Source: Paraburkholderia sp.
GTDB taxonomy: Bacteria; Pseudomonadota; Gammaproteobacteria; Burkholderiales; Burkholderiaceae
Length of the DNA: 64,000 bases
Reading direction: 5' to 3'
Assembly: GCF_024281035.1 (NCBI RefSeq)
Contig: NZ_JAMXLH010000006.1
Coordinates: 27,195-91,194, forward strand
The translations under genes were made by a program, and so were the position numbers. Each line of letters begins with the position of its first letter. Position 1 is the first letter of the stretch. The notes beneath the pieces are model-generated. The model was not told the origin of the DNA. It ran no database searches and was given only the letters and a program-made list of their open reading frames with translations. Below are positions 1-9,061 of this stretch, one piece after another.

Positions 1-284
1 GCTTGAAGCATGCGTGGGCACGCAATCGCGTGTTCCGGACATTTCATATCTTCGCCATCGGTATCGTTGCCGCCCTCGCGGTTCTCAATGTGCCGTGTCC
101 GCTTACCGTGCTGGAAGACTTTCTGCGCACCGGATCGGCTGGCCCGCAAGGTTTTATCCAGCATTGGGTGAGCGCGTTGCTCTATTACGATTTCCCGGGC
201 TGGGTGTTCACGGTTCTTTACGTTGCGTTCCTGCTCGCGGTCGCCATCACGTGGCGCCTTGTCCCGCCCAAACCCCGCTTCTGA
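1..284 (+). CDS. DUF2784 family membrane protein, 3' part only
   Basis: The gene enters from outside the window; the reading frame is open from base 3, so the true start is missing. The visible 93 residues show two hydrophobic stretches and the pattern typical of the small DUF2784 family: a CPLT-x-LE-x-x-LR segment after the first helix, then a short WVSALLYYDFP loop and a last helix. Members are about 120 residues long with three or four membrane segments, so only a little of the N-terminus is lost. Their function is unknown. It ends 146 bases before the ABC importer operon on the same strand. Nothing indicates it is part of that operon. Confidence 0.7.
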   Translation, partial: LKHAWARNRVFRTFHIFAIGIVAALAVLNVPCPLTVLEDFLRTGSAGPQGFIQHWVSALLYYDFPGWVFTVLYVAFLLAVAITWRLVPPKPRF

Positions 285-430
285 CTGGATTACGTTTCGC
301 TCACGCATCAAAAACCACGCAATTAACGTCCCATTAAGTGGTCATGCTGCCGTGCGCCTTGACATGCCGTTTATCGATCACCTAGCCTTTTCGAGTCAGG
401 GCGGTACGGGCTGGTCGATGGGGGAGACAT

Positions 431-1561
431 ATGAAAAGTATGCAGAAAGTCCTGTATCCCACGGCAATTGGCATGCTGATGACGCTCGCGTTATCGACAC
501 ACGCGCTGGCGTCGGGCCCGAAAGCGGTAAGCGGCCCGGGCGCCGATCCGGCATGCTTCAAGCCAGAATCGGCCAGCACGAAATTCTTCCAGTGGCCAGC
601 CAATCACGGCCCCTACCGCATTGCGCTCGTCAATGGTTTCATCGCCAACGACTGGCGCGTCCAGATGATCCGGGTCGCCAAGGCATATGTCGCGCAGCCC
701 GCCGTCAAGAAGGACATCAAGGAATTCAAGGTCGTCTCCGTCGGCCAGGACGTGGCCGCGCAGATCGCCGCCGCGAACAATTTCATCGATCAGGGTTTTG
801 ACGCGATCATCGTCGACGCGAATAGCTCCGCCGCATTCAAAGGCGTCGTGCGCAAGGCCAATGCGAAGGGCGTGGTTGTCGTCTCGTTCGATAACGTGAT
901 TGACGACCCGGAACAGATTTCGGTCAACGTGAACCAGCATGGCCTCGGCGAAATGGCGGCTACGTTCCTGCTGAAGCAGGCGAAGCCCACGGGCGACCTC
1001 ACACTGCTGCATGTCCGCGGGCCGTCCGGCCAGCCGGTCGACCTCGCCCGCAATCAAGGCTTTCATGAAGTGCTCGACAAGTCGGGCCGTAAAGTGAAAG
1101 TGGTCGACGTGATCGGCAACTGGGCGCCAGGCGACGCGCAGAAGGCGACCGCCGACGCGATCACCGCCGGGGGCGTTTTCGACGGCCTGTACGTTCAAGG
1201 CGGAACGCAAGGTGCGGTTCAGGCAATGCTCGATGCCGGCAAGTTCAAGGCGCCGATCTCGGGCGAAACGGAAAACGCCTATCGGCTGCTCTGCAACAAG
1301 GCCAGCCTGACCTGCCAGTCCGGTGGCACGGGTCCGGCGCAGAGCGCGGTCGCAATCAAGACGGCGATTGCTGCGCTGCAGGGCAATGTAATTCCGCAGG
1401 CCATCGCCCTGCCCACCTCGGTCGATTACTCACCGTTCGTAGCGGGTAAAAACGTCTTCCCGAATCTACCAGGCAGCTTCTTCGCCGGCAATAACTTCCC
1501 GAGCTGCAATATCGGCTTCTCTGCCGAAGAAATCGCGGCGCAGTCCGGTACGAACAACTGA
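431..1561 (+). CDS. Periplasmic sugar-binding protein of an RbsB-type ABC importer
   Basis: A 376-residue exported protein. A signal peptide (KSMQK, hydrophobic core, ALA-SG cleavage region near residue 27) precedes a LacI/RbsB-like periplasmic binding fold (Peripla_BP_4). The core starts with YRIALVNGFIANDWR and includes the DQGFDAIIVDANS segment typical of the ribose/galactose group. The start at 431 is supported by the strong GGGGGAG ribosome site 6 bases upstream. It is the first gene of a four-gene operon with an RbsA-like ATPase and two RbsC-like permeases, so it should capture the substrate in the periplasm. At 376 residues it is longer than RbsB (about 296), like binding proteins for larger or modified sugars. 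The ligand cannot be told from sequence. Confidence 0.88.
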   Translation: MKSMQKVLYPTAIGMLMTLALSTHALASGPKAVSGPGADPACFKPESASTKFFQWPANHGPYRIALVNGFIANDWRVQMIRVAKAYVAQPAVKKDIKEFKVVSVGQDVAAQIAAANNFIDQGFDAIIVDANSSAAFKGVVRKANAKGVVVVSFDNVIDDPEQISVNVNQHGLGEMAATFLLKQAKPTGDLTLLHVRGPSGQPVDLARNQGFHEVLDKSGRKVKVVDVIGNWAPGDAQKATADAITAGGVFDGLYVQGGTQGAVQAMLDAGKFKAPISGETENAYRLLCNKASLTCQSGGTGPAQSAVAIKTAIAALQGNVIPQAIALPTSVDYSPFVAGKNVFPNLPGSFFAGNNFPSCNIGFSAEEIAAQSGTNN

Positions 1562-1618
1562 ACGGGAAAACCGCGCCACGACCGATTACTGCGCCGGGCA
1601 GGACGGAGACGCACGAAG

Positions 1619-3175
1619 ATGGCTGAAGGAACGCCGGACCCACTGCTGCGCGTAGAGGGTATTTCGAAACATTACGGCGGCGTTCGGGCGCTGGAGGACG
1701 TGCAATTCTCCTGCCGCGCGGGCTCCATTCACGCACTGCTCGGTGAGAACGGCGCGGGCAAATCGACCTTCATCAAGATCCTCTCCGGCGTTGTGCAGCC
1801 AGACAGCGGGCGCATCTTTCTGGGCGGTGCGACGGTTAGCTTCGCCACACCCAAGGCCGCAGCAGATGCAGGGATCGCCTGCATTTTTCAGGAGCTGTCG
1901 CTGCTGCCCGATCTCACGGTGGCCGACAACATCTGCATTGCCGGGCGTCCGCGCCGGTTCGGGAGGATCGACCGGGCCGCCGAGCGGCGGCGGGCCGAGG
2001 AGATGCTCGCGCTGATTGGCGGCGACGACATCCATCCCGCCGCACCCGCAGGCAGCCTGCCTCTGTCGCGCCAGCAGATGGTCGAAATCGCCAAGGCGCT
2101 CGCGCGGCAACCGAAAGTATTGATCCTGGACGAGGCCACCTCGGCCCTGACCGCCGCCGACGTGAGCAAGGTCTTTACGCTTCTGAAACGCTTGCGCACG
2201 CAAGGAATGGCCATCATCTACATTTCCCACCGGATGCATGAGATCGCCGAACTGGCCAACGACTGCACCGTGTTTCGCAATGGCCGCTACGTCGAGACGT
2301 TCGCCGCCGGTACGCGATGCGATGACGCCATCGTCGAGATGATGATCGGCCGGGAATATTCGAGCGCCTTTCCGCCACTCGGAGGAACCGTGCGCGAACG
2401 CAAACCAGCGCTGTCGATCCGCCATCTCTCGTGGGCCGCCGCGTTGAAGGACGTGTCGCTCGACGTGCATCCGGGCGAGGTGGTCGGCCTCGGCGGGCTC
2501 GACGGCCAGGGCCAGCGGCAGTTTTTGCTGGCGCTCTTCGGCGTGCTGATAGGCGTTGCGGGCGAGATCGAACTCGACGGCAAGCCGGTCAAGATCGCAA
2601 GCCCGCGGCACGCAAAATCGCCCGAACTCCGCCTGGCCTTGATTCCCGAGGACCGAAAAAACGAAGGGCTGATGCTGCCGATGACCGTGCGCGAAAACCT
2701 GTCGTTCGCCGCGCTCGATTTGGTGAGCCGGTTTGGCCGGATCGACCTTAAAGCCGAATCGCAGTTGATCGATGCAATCGTGCGCCAGCTGGGGATCAAA
2801 TCGGACGGGCTCGACGGTCCCGTGGCCGCGCTTTCCGGCGGCAATCAGCAGAAGGTGGTGATCGGCAAATGGTTGATGACGCAACCGCGCATCGTGCTGC
2901 TGAACGACCCGACCAGAGGCATCGACGTCGGCACGAAGCAGGAAATCTATCATCTGCTGCGGCGGCTCGCGGAGCAAGGCACGGCGATCCTGTTCTATTC
3001 CACCGACTACGATGAATTAATGGGCTGTTGCGACCGTGTGGCCGTCTTTTACGATGGCACGGTCACGCGCATGCTACAGGGCACGGAGCTCACTGAGCAC
3101 AACCTCATCGGCGCGGCGCTGAACCTGACGTCGACGGCCAATCACTCCCCCAGCCATCGCGGAGCATCCGGATGA
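1619..3175 (+). CDS. Duplicated ABC ATPase of the sugar importer (RbsA/MglA type)
   Basis: A 518-residue protein with two ABC ATPase halves, as in RbsA, XylG and MglA. The first half has a canonical Walker A (GENGAGKST, residues 42-50), a degenerate signature (LSRQQ) and a Walker B ending LILDEATSAL. The second half has the degenerate Walker A usual in this family (GLDGQGQRQ) but a good LSGGNQQK signature and a DPTRGIDVG D-loop. It energises import together with the flanking binding protein and permeases. It lies 57 bases after the binding protein gene and 19 bases before the first permease, consistent with one transcript. Family assignment is firm; substrate is unknown. Confidence 0.93.
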   Translation: MAEGTPDPLLRVEGISKHYGGVRALEDVQFSCRAGSIHALLGENGAGKSTFIKILSGVVQPDSGRIFLGGATVSFATPKAAADAGIACIFQELSLLPDLTVADNICIAGRPRRFGRIDRAAERRRAEEMLALIGGDDIHPAAPAGSLPLSRQQMVEIAKALARQPKVLILDEATSALTAADVSKVFTLLKRLRTQGMAIIYISHRMHEIAELANDCTVFRNGRYVETFAAGTRCDDAIVEMMIGREYSSAFPPLGGTVRERKPALSIRHLSWAAALKDVSLDVHPGEVVGLGGLDGQGQRQFLLALFGVLIGVAGEIELDGKPVKIASPRHAKSPELRLALIPEDRKNEGLMLPMTVRENLSFAALDLVSRFGRIDLKAESQLIDAIVRQLGIKSDGLDGPVAALSGGNQQKVVIGKWLMTQPRIVLLNDPTRGIDVGTKQEIYHLLRRLAEQGTAILFYSTDYDELMGCCDRVAVFYDGTVTRMLQGTELTEHNLIGAALNLTSTANHSPSHRGASG

Positions 3176-3194
3176 GCGCCGACGGGAACGGATC

Positions 3195-4214
3195 ATGACG
3201 GGCATCGGAACGCGCCTTCCTGCGCGCAAACGGCACGACGGCACCTGGCGCTACTGGCTGGCGGCGCAGCGCGGAGCACTGATCGCTGCGGCGATCTTCG
3301 CCATCATGTTCGGCGTTTACGGTGCCGCCCAACCGATGGGGCTCAGCGTCGACATCGTCAACACAGCAGCCAACAAGGGCGCACTGCTCGCGCTGGTCGC
3401 CATGGCGCAGACGCTGCCCGTGCTGACCGGCGGGCTCGATCTTTCCGTGGGCATGATCTTCATGCTGGGCAATTGCCTCGCATCGACCATCGTCACAGGC
3501 AGTCCGGCCGTAACGGCGCTAGGCATCGTCGGCGTACTGGCCGCGGGCCTCGTTTGCGGCTTCGTCAACGGCTTGATCGTCGTGTATGGCCGCCTGCAAC
3601 CGCTGATCGCCACGCTTGCGACCAGCGCGATCTATTTCGGCATCGCGCTCGCGCTGCGCCCCCAGCCCGGCGGCGATATCAACGGCGATTTCGCCGACTG
3701 GATGACACGCTCGACGTTCGGCGTTCCCTCCTCCGTGCTGCTGATCCTCGCCGCCATCGTGTTCGTCTGGATGCCCTACCGGAACTCGACACTCGGGCGC
3801 GCCGCCTATGCAGCGGGCTCATCGGAGCAGGCCGCGTATATGTCCGGCGTGCCGATTGCACGCGCCAGGCTCAGCGCCTACACGCTCGCCGGGTTGTTCG
3901 CCGCGCTGGGCGGGCTGCTGCTGACCTGCATTACTTATTCCGGCGAGGCGCGCGCCGCACTCGGCGGCGACTACACATTGAATTCGATCGCCGCGCTCGT
4001 GATTGGCGGCACGTCGCTTTTTGGCGGCTCCGGCGGGGTAGTCGGCTCCGTCTTCGGGGCGTTCGTGATGCGCACGGTCGGCGATCTGCTCATCGTCTTC
4101 AACATCAATCCGGTATTGCAGCCGCTGTTCGTCGGGGTCGTGCTGCTGTTCGCGGTCAGCCTCGGCTCACTGCGCCTGCTGCGCGTGCGCAACAAGCTGG
4201 ACCTCTTCCGGTAG
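3195..4214 (+). CDS. Sugar ABC importer permease 1 (RbsC type)
   Basis: A 339-residue integral membrane protein of the BPD_transp_2 family. It has about nine hydrophobic segments and the family landmarks: LTGGLDLSVG near residue 80, a GFVNGLIV turn, the cytoplasmic GSSEQAAYMSGVP loop that contacts the ATPase, and the GGTSLFGGSGGV motif near the C-terminus. It forms the channel with the second permease, which starts only 5 bases after its stop. The ATG at 3195 follows a GACGGGAACGGATC stretch that serves as a modest ribosome site. Two non-identical permeases suggest a heterodimeric channel, which is common in this subfamily. Confidence 0.9.
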   Translation: MTGIGTRLPARKRHDGTWRYWLAAQRGALIAAAIFAIMFGVYGAAQPMGLSVDIVNTAANKGALLALVAMAQTLPVLTGGLDLSVGMIFMLGNCLASTIVTGSPAVTALGIVGVLAAGLVCGFVNGLIVVYGRLQPLIATLATSAIYFGIALALRPQPGGDINGDFADWMTRSTFGVPSSVLLILAAIVFVWMPYRNSTLGRAAYAAGSSEQAAYMSGVPIARARLSAYTLAGLFAALGGLLLTCITYSGEARAALGGDYTLNSIAALVIGGTSLFGGSGGVVGSVFGAFVMRTVGDLLIVFNINPVLQPLFVGVVLLFAVSLGSLRLLRVRNKLDLFR

Positions 4215-4219
4215 GCCCC

Positions 4220-5212
4220 ATGCTTCGCTTCAAGCCAAAGATCGACGCCGCGACGCTGACCGCCTTCGGTTGCATCGCCCTGCTGCTCCTGTTGGGCGGA
4301 GCCGCCAAGCCGGGCTTTTTATCCGTTGGCTACCTCGTCCAGCAACTCCAGGTCGCCTCTTTCCTCGGCACCATCGCAACCGGGGAGATGATCGTGATCC
4401 TGATGGGGCAGATCGACCTGTCGATCCCCTGGACCATCGCCATGGGCGGCATGATGGCCACGGGTGCGTCGGGCATCCTTGGGCCCGCCCTCGGCGGGCC
4501 GCTCGCGATCCCGTTCGGGATCTTCTGCGGTTTTCTCGTCGGCGTGGTGAACGGCCTGGGAGTTGCCTGGTTGCGTGCGCCTTCAATGATCTTTTCGCTC
4601 GGCATGAATGCCGTCGCCCAGGGCCTCATGGTCTATCACACCGGCGGCTTCGCACCTCAGGATCGGGCCACCGGTTTCATGATCGCTGTCGCCAGCGGCC
4701 AGTTGATCCCGGGCATTCCGAATCCGCTGCTTGTCTGGATCGCGCTTGGCGCGGTCACGGTCTACATGCTCACACGCACCCGGCTGGGCAGGCAGATCTA
4801 CGCGATCGGCAATCGCGAGCGGGCCGTTTTTCTCTCCGGCGTCGACAGCCGGCGCGTCATCCTGATCGCGTTTGCGCTGTCCGGCGCCTGCGCCGCGGCG
4901 GGCGGCGTACTGCTTGCCGGCTGGGCGAACCGCTCGTATCAGGCGATGGGCGACCCGTACCTGCTGCCGACGATCGCAGCCATCGTGCTCGGCGGCACCA
5001 ATGTGCTTGGCGGCCGCGGCACCTATCTCGGCACCATCGCAGGCGTCATCCTGATCACGTTATTGCAATCGATTCTGTCCGTGCTGCAGCCGCAGGACTA
5101 TTTCGCGCAAGTCGGCATCAAGCTTCCCGCCGATGTGTTCCGCCAGGTCGTATTCGGGCTGGTGATCATCGTGATGATGATGCTGTACGGCCGCGAAAGA
5201 CTGATTCGCTAG
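4220..5212 (+). CDS. Sugar ABC importer permease 2 (RbsC type)
   Basis: A 330-residue integral membrane protein, starting at the ATG at 4220 immediately after permease 1. The frame is open further upstream, but that part lies inside permease 1. It repeats the family landmarks: LMGQIDLSIPW, GVVNGLGVAWLRAPSMI, the IGNRERAVFLSGVDSRR cytoplasmic loop and GGTNVLGGRGTYLGT. It is the last gene of the operon. No sugar kinase, isomerase or regulator is attached, so sequence context does not reveal the substrate. No clean terminator is visible in the 205 bases that follow. Confidence 0.9.
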   Translation: MLRFKPKIDAATLTAFGCIALLLLLGGAAKPGFLSVGYLVQQLQVASFLGTIATGEMIVILMGQIDLSIPWTIAMGGMMATGASGILGPALGGPLAIPFGIFCGFLVGVVNGLGVAWLRAPSMIFSLGMNAVAQGLMVYHTGGFAPQDRATGFMIAVASGQLIPGIPNPLLVWIALGAVTVYMLTRTRLGRQIYAIGNRERAVFLSGVDSRRVILIAFALSGACAAAGGVLLAGWANRSYQAMGDPYLLPTIAAIVLGGTNVLGGRGTYLGTIAGVILITLLQSILSVLQPQDYFAQVGIKLPADVFRQVVFGLVIIVMMMLYGRERLIR

Positions 5213-5417
5213 CGCGGCTCGCTGCCGTTGAGGCCTGATGCGCCATCGTGCGCAGACCCGCGCCACGATCGTGACGTTGGCCATTCTGCGGTGGAGAGGA
5301 CAGGTGAAGCGAACGACGCCGGACACCTGACCGATAAAAAAAAGTCAGTGCGCGGATAATACATTTGCGGAACCCAGCGAGTTCTCTCGCACAACCAACA
5401 ACTAGCGGAGTTCATCC

Positions 5418-5798
5418 ATGATCTTCACGAACGGGTTTACGTTTGCAAACTTTATTGTCGATGTGTTTTCGATTTTCATGTTCATATTGTGGTTCTGGCT
5501 GTTCATCACGGTCGCCAGCGATTTGTTCAGCCGACACGATATTTCCGGTTTCCTGAAAGTAATATGGGTCATTTTTCTCATCGTGCTCCCGTATATCGGC
5601 ATATTTGCCTACCTCCTTACGCAGGGCAGAAAAATGGCCATGCGCGGTCAGGAGCGAGCGCAAAAAGCACGCGACGAATTACGTCAGGTCGTCGGGTTTA
5701 GCGTCGCAGACGAAATCGAGAAGCTCGATCGCCTGAAGACGACCGGATCGCTTACGGAGGATGAGTACAGGCGGCTGCGCGCCAAACTCGTCGCCTGA
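5418..5798 (+). CDS. Small PLDc_N plus SHOCT membrane protein
   Basis: A 126-residue protein with two close transmembrane segments. The second carries the PLDc_N (phospholipase D N-terminal-like) pattern LPYIGIFAYLL, and a positively charged linker follows. The C-terminal 30 residues are a SHOCT domain: DEIEKLDRLKTTGSLTEDEY-x-x-LRAKL. This arrangement is frequent in small inner-membrane proteins thought to sense or assist at the envelope, but no biochemical role is established. A GGAG ribosome site sits 7 bases before the ATG at 5418. The gene stands alone between the sugar importer and a long non-coding stretch. Confidence 0.8.
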   Translation: MIFTNGFTFANFIVDVFSIFMFILWFWLFITVASDLFSRHDISGFLKVIWVIFLIVLPYIGIFAYLLTQGRKMAMRGQERAQKARDELRQVVGFSVADEIEKLDRLKTTGSLTEDEYRRLRAKLVA

Positions 5799-6454
5799 GA
5801 TCAACCGGGGCTTGGACGAGACTGCTGTTGAATAAAAGGTGTGCCTTCACGTTTCGGGTGCAGCGGCGTCGCCAGCCGACGCTGCTCTCCTGATGAATGC
5901 TTGCACTCGCACCTTGATCCTTGCGAACGGCCACATGCAATCACGAAGTCCTTTCTTCGCCGATTTCGTCCGGCACACACGAGGCGTGACATATCAAGAA
6001 AAGGCAAGTTGCTTGTAAGTGCCACCCGCAGAGTCCTTTAACACCATTGAACACTATTGATTCGGTTTCGTCTGGTTAGCAAACTAAATTCTGGATATCG
6101 CAGTCGTGACGTTCAAACGACTTAAACGATTGTGCGTATCTCATTTGCATAACTGCCGATACCTATGGCGCGCGATATCAATTTCGATTCGCAATTCACC
6201 GGCAGCCGGGACGCAATCGCGCTTTAATCAATGTATGGCCGCCCGATCATCGGACAACACGAGCACCTGATTTGAGGCTCGCAGATAGTCGAGCTAAACT
6301 GTCGCGAGCAGGAGACCCGCACCGCTCAAGGCGGATATCGGTAAATAACATCTACTTCACACGCCATGGGTTGATGCAGTTGCCCGACTGCGCGCTATCA
6401 CCGGCAACACGATATGAACGGCACTACCTACTCACTTTCCAATGAGGTTCGGTC
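5799..6454. other. 656-base intergenic region, no gene seen
   Basis: I see no convincing coding frame here. The only clear structure is a 10-bp hairpin at about 5862-5886 (AGCGGCGTCG pairing with CGACGCTGCT, one G-U pair, short loop). It lacks a T-run, so it is at best a weak terminator of the preceding small membrane protein gene. The region from 6050 to 6240 is noticeably richer in A and T than its surroundings, as expected for promoter DNA ahead of the RcnB-like gene. Confidence 0.5.
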
Positions 6455-6784
6455 ATGAAAAGCCAGCTTGTTCTTTCTGCTATCGCAGCACTTCTCGTCA
6501 GCGTTGCCGTACCCGTCATGGCGCAAAACGCGCCGGCCCCGAACGAAAGCCAGGGCACCGGCCAGCAGCAAGTCATGCCGACCATGCCGCATCAGGATTG
6601 GCACGAAGGGAAACGCGTTCCCACCAAGTACCGCCACTACAACTTCGTCATGAAAGACTGGAAGAGCCACGGTCTGGACGCACCAGGTCGCGGACAAAAG
6701 TGGCTCGGCGTAAACGGCGATTACGTGCTCGTCACGACGAAGGACTGGAAAATCGCCAAGATCGTTCCGGGCACGACGCAGTAA
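6455..6784 (+). CDS. RcnB family periplasmic protein
   Basis: A 109-residue exported protein. A signal peptide ends at VMAQNA near residue 24, a short low-complexity linker follows, and then comes the RcnB fold (Pfam RcnB). The signature is visible as WHEGKRVPTKYR, VMKDWKSHGLDAPGRGQKWLGV and NGDYVLV. E. coli RcnB is a periplasmic protein that modulates nickel and cobalt export; most paralogues in Burkholderiaceae are uncharacterised and may serve general envelope stress. A GAGG ribosome site precedes the ATG by 7 bases. There is no rcnA exporter next to it. Family assignment is firm, the metal role is inferred. Confidence 0.82.
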   Translation: MKSQLVLSAIAALLVSVAVPVMAQNAPAPNESQGTGQQQVMPTMPHQDWHEGKRVPTKYRHYNFVMKDWKSHGLDAPGRGQKWLGVNGDYVLVTTKDWKIAKIVPGTTQ

Positions 6785-6826
6785 GCTCACGCAGTAAAGT
6801 CACTTCGCTCGTTCAAATGCCCTGCC

Positions 6827-6850
6827 CCGGAGTGCATTCAGCCACTCCGG
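6827..6850. terminator. Shared hairpin between convergent genes
   Basis: Perfect 8-bp arms CCGGAGTG and CACTCCGG with an 8-base loop lie in the 159-base gap between the stops of the RcnB gene (6784) and the AI-2E-type transporter gene (6944). The position suits a bidirectional terminator, but the following TCTCACTC tract is only partly T-rich. Confidence 0.45.
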
Positions 6851-6943
6851 TCTCACTCTGCAATCCGGCGTCCCGCAACCGCGTGCTTACGGCATGCGCC
6901 GTACCCGCACCTTGTGTGCCGGTCCCATCGCTGAAATTGTGCA

Positions 6944-7990
6944 CTAGCTAACCGGCGGAACGTCTTCCCGCGTCAACAGCAACGCGAGCGGCCGCGTCGA
7001 ATCGAACGCCGTGAAGATGATGGTCAGCACCACGGTTCCCGGCACGGCGATAAATGCCCCGGCAACACCCCACAGCGCGGTCCACGCAGCAAGGCTCATC
7101 AGAATGACCGCGGGACTGAGGTTCAGCGACCCGGCCATCAACCACGGATCGACAATATTGCCCATCACGAAGTTGATCGCCGACAACGCGATGGCAAGCA
7201 TGGCCGGCTCGCTCCATTGACCAAACTGGAGCGCGGCCAGCAGGGTTGGAATGACCACGGAAATCAGCGACCCGGCGTACGGCACGAAGTTCAGCAGCAC
7301 GATGAGCAAGGCCAGCAATGCGGCAAACTCCAGATCGATGAAATGCATGCAGATCCAGCTGAGCACCCCGAGCGCCACGCCAAGCAACGCCTTCAACGCC
7401 AGATAGGTGCCGATTCTCGCGTTGATCGTGTCAATGACCCCATCGAGATCGGCCTTGCCCCGCATGACCGTCAAAAGCTTTCTCCTGAATCTTCCATGCT
7501 CGATCATGAAGAAAGCCGTATACAGCATCACCACGAACGTGGTGGCCATGATCGAAGAAATCGACCCAAGCAGCGAGGTGATAATCGCCTGAACGTTGAC
7601 GGTGCCGAGCAGTTCACGGCGAAACGCTGTCCATGTCGGTTCCGTTTCGATGTGCAGCAACGCCGCGAACTTGGTCAACAACGCGAGCAGCGTCGCTTCG
7701 TACTTCGGCGCCACGGCCACCATCCGGTCGCTGTCGATGAGCAAAAGCTTCGCCGCCAGATACACGGCAATCAGGATGAGCACCGCGGCGCTCCAGTAAC
7801 GCGCACCTGCTCGAAGACGTTTGCCAACGTGCGGCAGGCGCCGGAGAATTTCCGCAAGCCCGAATATGACGTAGCAAGTGATGATCGCGAAAGCGATCGG
7901 CGCCAATACCGGGCGCCCAATGAAAAGCACCCAACCCGTAATAGCGCTGATGACGACAAGGCAAGTGCATGTGATGAGATCCTGTTTCAT
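6944..7990 (-). CDS. AI-2E (YdiK/PerM) family transporter
   Basis: A 348-residue membrane protein of the AI-2E transporter superfamily. It has about eight hydrophobic segments, the family's large soluble insert (roughly residues 60-150), the long central helix pair, and the late ALLIVLLNFVPYAGSLISV segment, which matches the conserved P-Y-x-G region. The frame extends upstream to 8098, but I place the start at the ATG at 7990 because the preceding residues are hydrophilic and unlike the family N-terminus. An AGGAGG sits 17 bases before this ATG, which is far, so the start is not certain. Family members export small molecules or act in sodium/proton exchange; the substrate here is unknown. Confidence 0.82.
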   Translation of the reverse strand: MKQDLITCTCLVVISAITGWVLFIGRPVLAPIAFAIITCYVIFGLAEILRRLPHVGKRLRAGARYWSAAVLILIAVYLAAKLLLIDSDRMVAVAPKYEATLLALLTKFAALLHIETEPTWTAFRRELLGTVNVQAIITSLLGSISSIMATTFVVMLYTAFFMIEHGRFRRKLLTVMRGKADLDGVIDTINARIGTYLALKALLGVALGVLSWICMHFIDLEFAALLALLIVLLNFVPYAGSLISVVIPTLLAALQFGQWSEPAMLAIALSAINFVMGNIVDPWLMAGSLNLSPAVILMSLAAWTALWGVAGAFIAVPGTVVLTIIFTAFDSTRPLALLLTREDVPPVS

Positions 7991-8449
7991 GGGCCCTTTT
8001 TGGCAAGACCTCCTCTCAACCGCCGGAACCTCAGGCAGTACGAGAATGTGTGGGTACGCGTCATGAAGTCCGCTGCAATTCACGCGCGACGCACGCAAAC
8101 ACCGACTGCAATTCAGCTATGCCGCCGCTCATTATGAACCACGTTTGATCTGTGCGAATACAACCTGCCATTCATACTGCATGCGGTAATTGTTGATCTG
8201 CGTCGTCTATTAGTCGCGCACTCTAAAGAGGGCTTCGATTGCATTCCCTCTCTTGTCACTCCGCAGCGTTCATGCCATCCTGCCGTAGACGCTGAGAAAG
8301 CGAATGCAAACGAAGTTCAACGTATGTAAGCAAACCTCGATAATGCGCGTCGCGCTTGAGAACCAGGAACATTGACCATCGAATGCGATTTTCCGCTAAC
8401 GCGAACGATGCCGTGTCACCGGCGTAGTCGCAATTCAATAGCTGAAGAT
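7991..8449. other. Divergent intergenic region
   Basis: This stretch separates the AI-2E-type gene (minus) from the HdeD-like gene (plus) and should hold both promoters. A 60-codon frame on the minus strand (8256-8438) begins with TTG and lacks a ribosome site, so I do not call it. Confidence 0.4.
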
Positions 8450-8971
8450 ATGAAAAACAGTTCCTTCTTTACGCGGTCCAGTTCTGCGCTTCTTATCATT
8501 GGCGGTATCATCTGTATCGTAGTGCCGTTCGTTTCGAGTTCGTTCATCGGCACGCTCTTCATTGCACGAATGCTGCTGTTCTGCGGCATCGTGCATGCAT
8601 TCAGACTCATCGCCACGCGCGGTACATGGCCGATCATCCGTGCCATTCCGCCCGTTCTCGTTCCGATCATTATCGGCTTGCTCATTTTGGTCAACAACAG
8701 CAATCGTGCACGCGGTCTCACGGTCATACTGATGATCTTTTTCGTGCTCGACGGATTCTTCAAGATCGTTGCATCCATCGAATCCGGAACAGGCCGGATC
8801 AATGTTGTTTCGCTGATTAGCGCCGCCTTGTCGTTTTTTCTCGCCATTTTTCTTGCGTCGATATTTCCATCTGCGCCCATGCAGCTGCTCGCGTTGTTTC
8901 TCGGCCTGGATCTCATTTCGATGGGTATCGCGCCGACGCAACGCGGCTTGCCCAGACGCACTCAACGATAA
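8450..8971 (+). CDS. HdeD family (DUF308) membrane protein
   Basis: A 173-residue protein with six hydrophobic segments, the HdeD/DUF308 layout. The segments run from SALLIIGGIICIVVPFV through LLFCGIVHAFRLI, PVLVPIIIGLLILV, VILMIFFVLDGFFKIVAS, LISAALSFFLAIFLA and LLALFLGLDLISMGI. The GLDLISMG end is typical. E. coli HdeD supports acid resistance at high cell density; other members are general stress membrane proteins. I start at 8450 (MKNSSFF), because the 26 extra residues available upstream are not family-like. It is convergent with the zinc-ribbon gene, 90 bases apart. Confidence 0.85.
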   Translation: MKNSSFFTRSSSALLIIGGIICIVVPFVSSSFIGTLFIARMLLFCGIVHAFRLIATRGTWPIIRAIPPVLVPIIIGLLILVNNSNRARGLTVILMIFFVLDGFFKIVASIESGTGRINVVSLISAALSFFLAIFLASIFPSAPMQLLALFLGLDLISMGIAPTQRGLPRRTQR

Positions 8972-9061
8972 GCTCCGCTTGAGCGGACCGCTATCGCACA
9001 CGCCGCCAGCGCGTGACAGGCGCGACGTGTCACCATTCGCCACCGCGACAACCGGTTACGA

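Noticed and set aside
3473..4219. Upstream extension of the permease 2 frame
   Set aside because: It lies inside permease 1 in another frame and is arginine-rich; the ATG at 4220 gives a normal RbsC length.
5321..5350. A-run with CTGAC/GTCAG arms after the sugar importer
   Set aside because: On the strand of the operon the run is A, not T, and the arms enclose it, so it is not a terminator for those genes.
8256..8438. 60-codon minus-strand frame upstream of the HdeD-like gene
   Set aside because: TTG start, no ribosome site, and it occupies the expected divergent promoter region.
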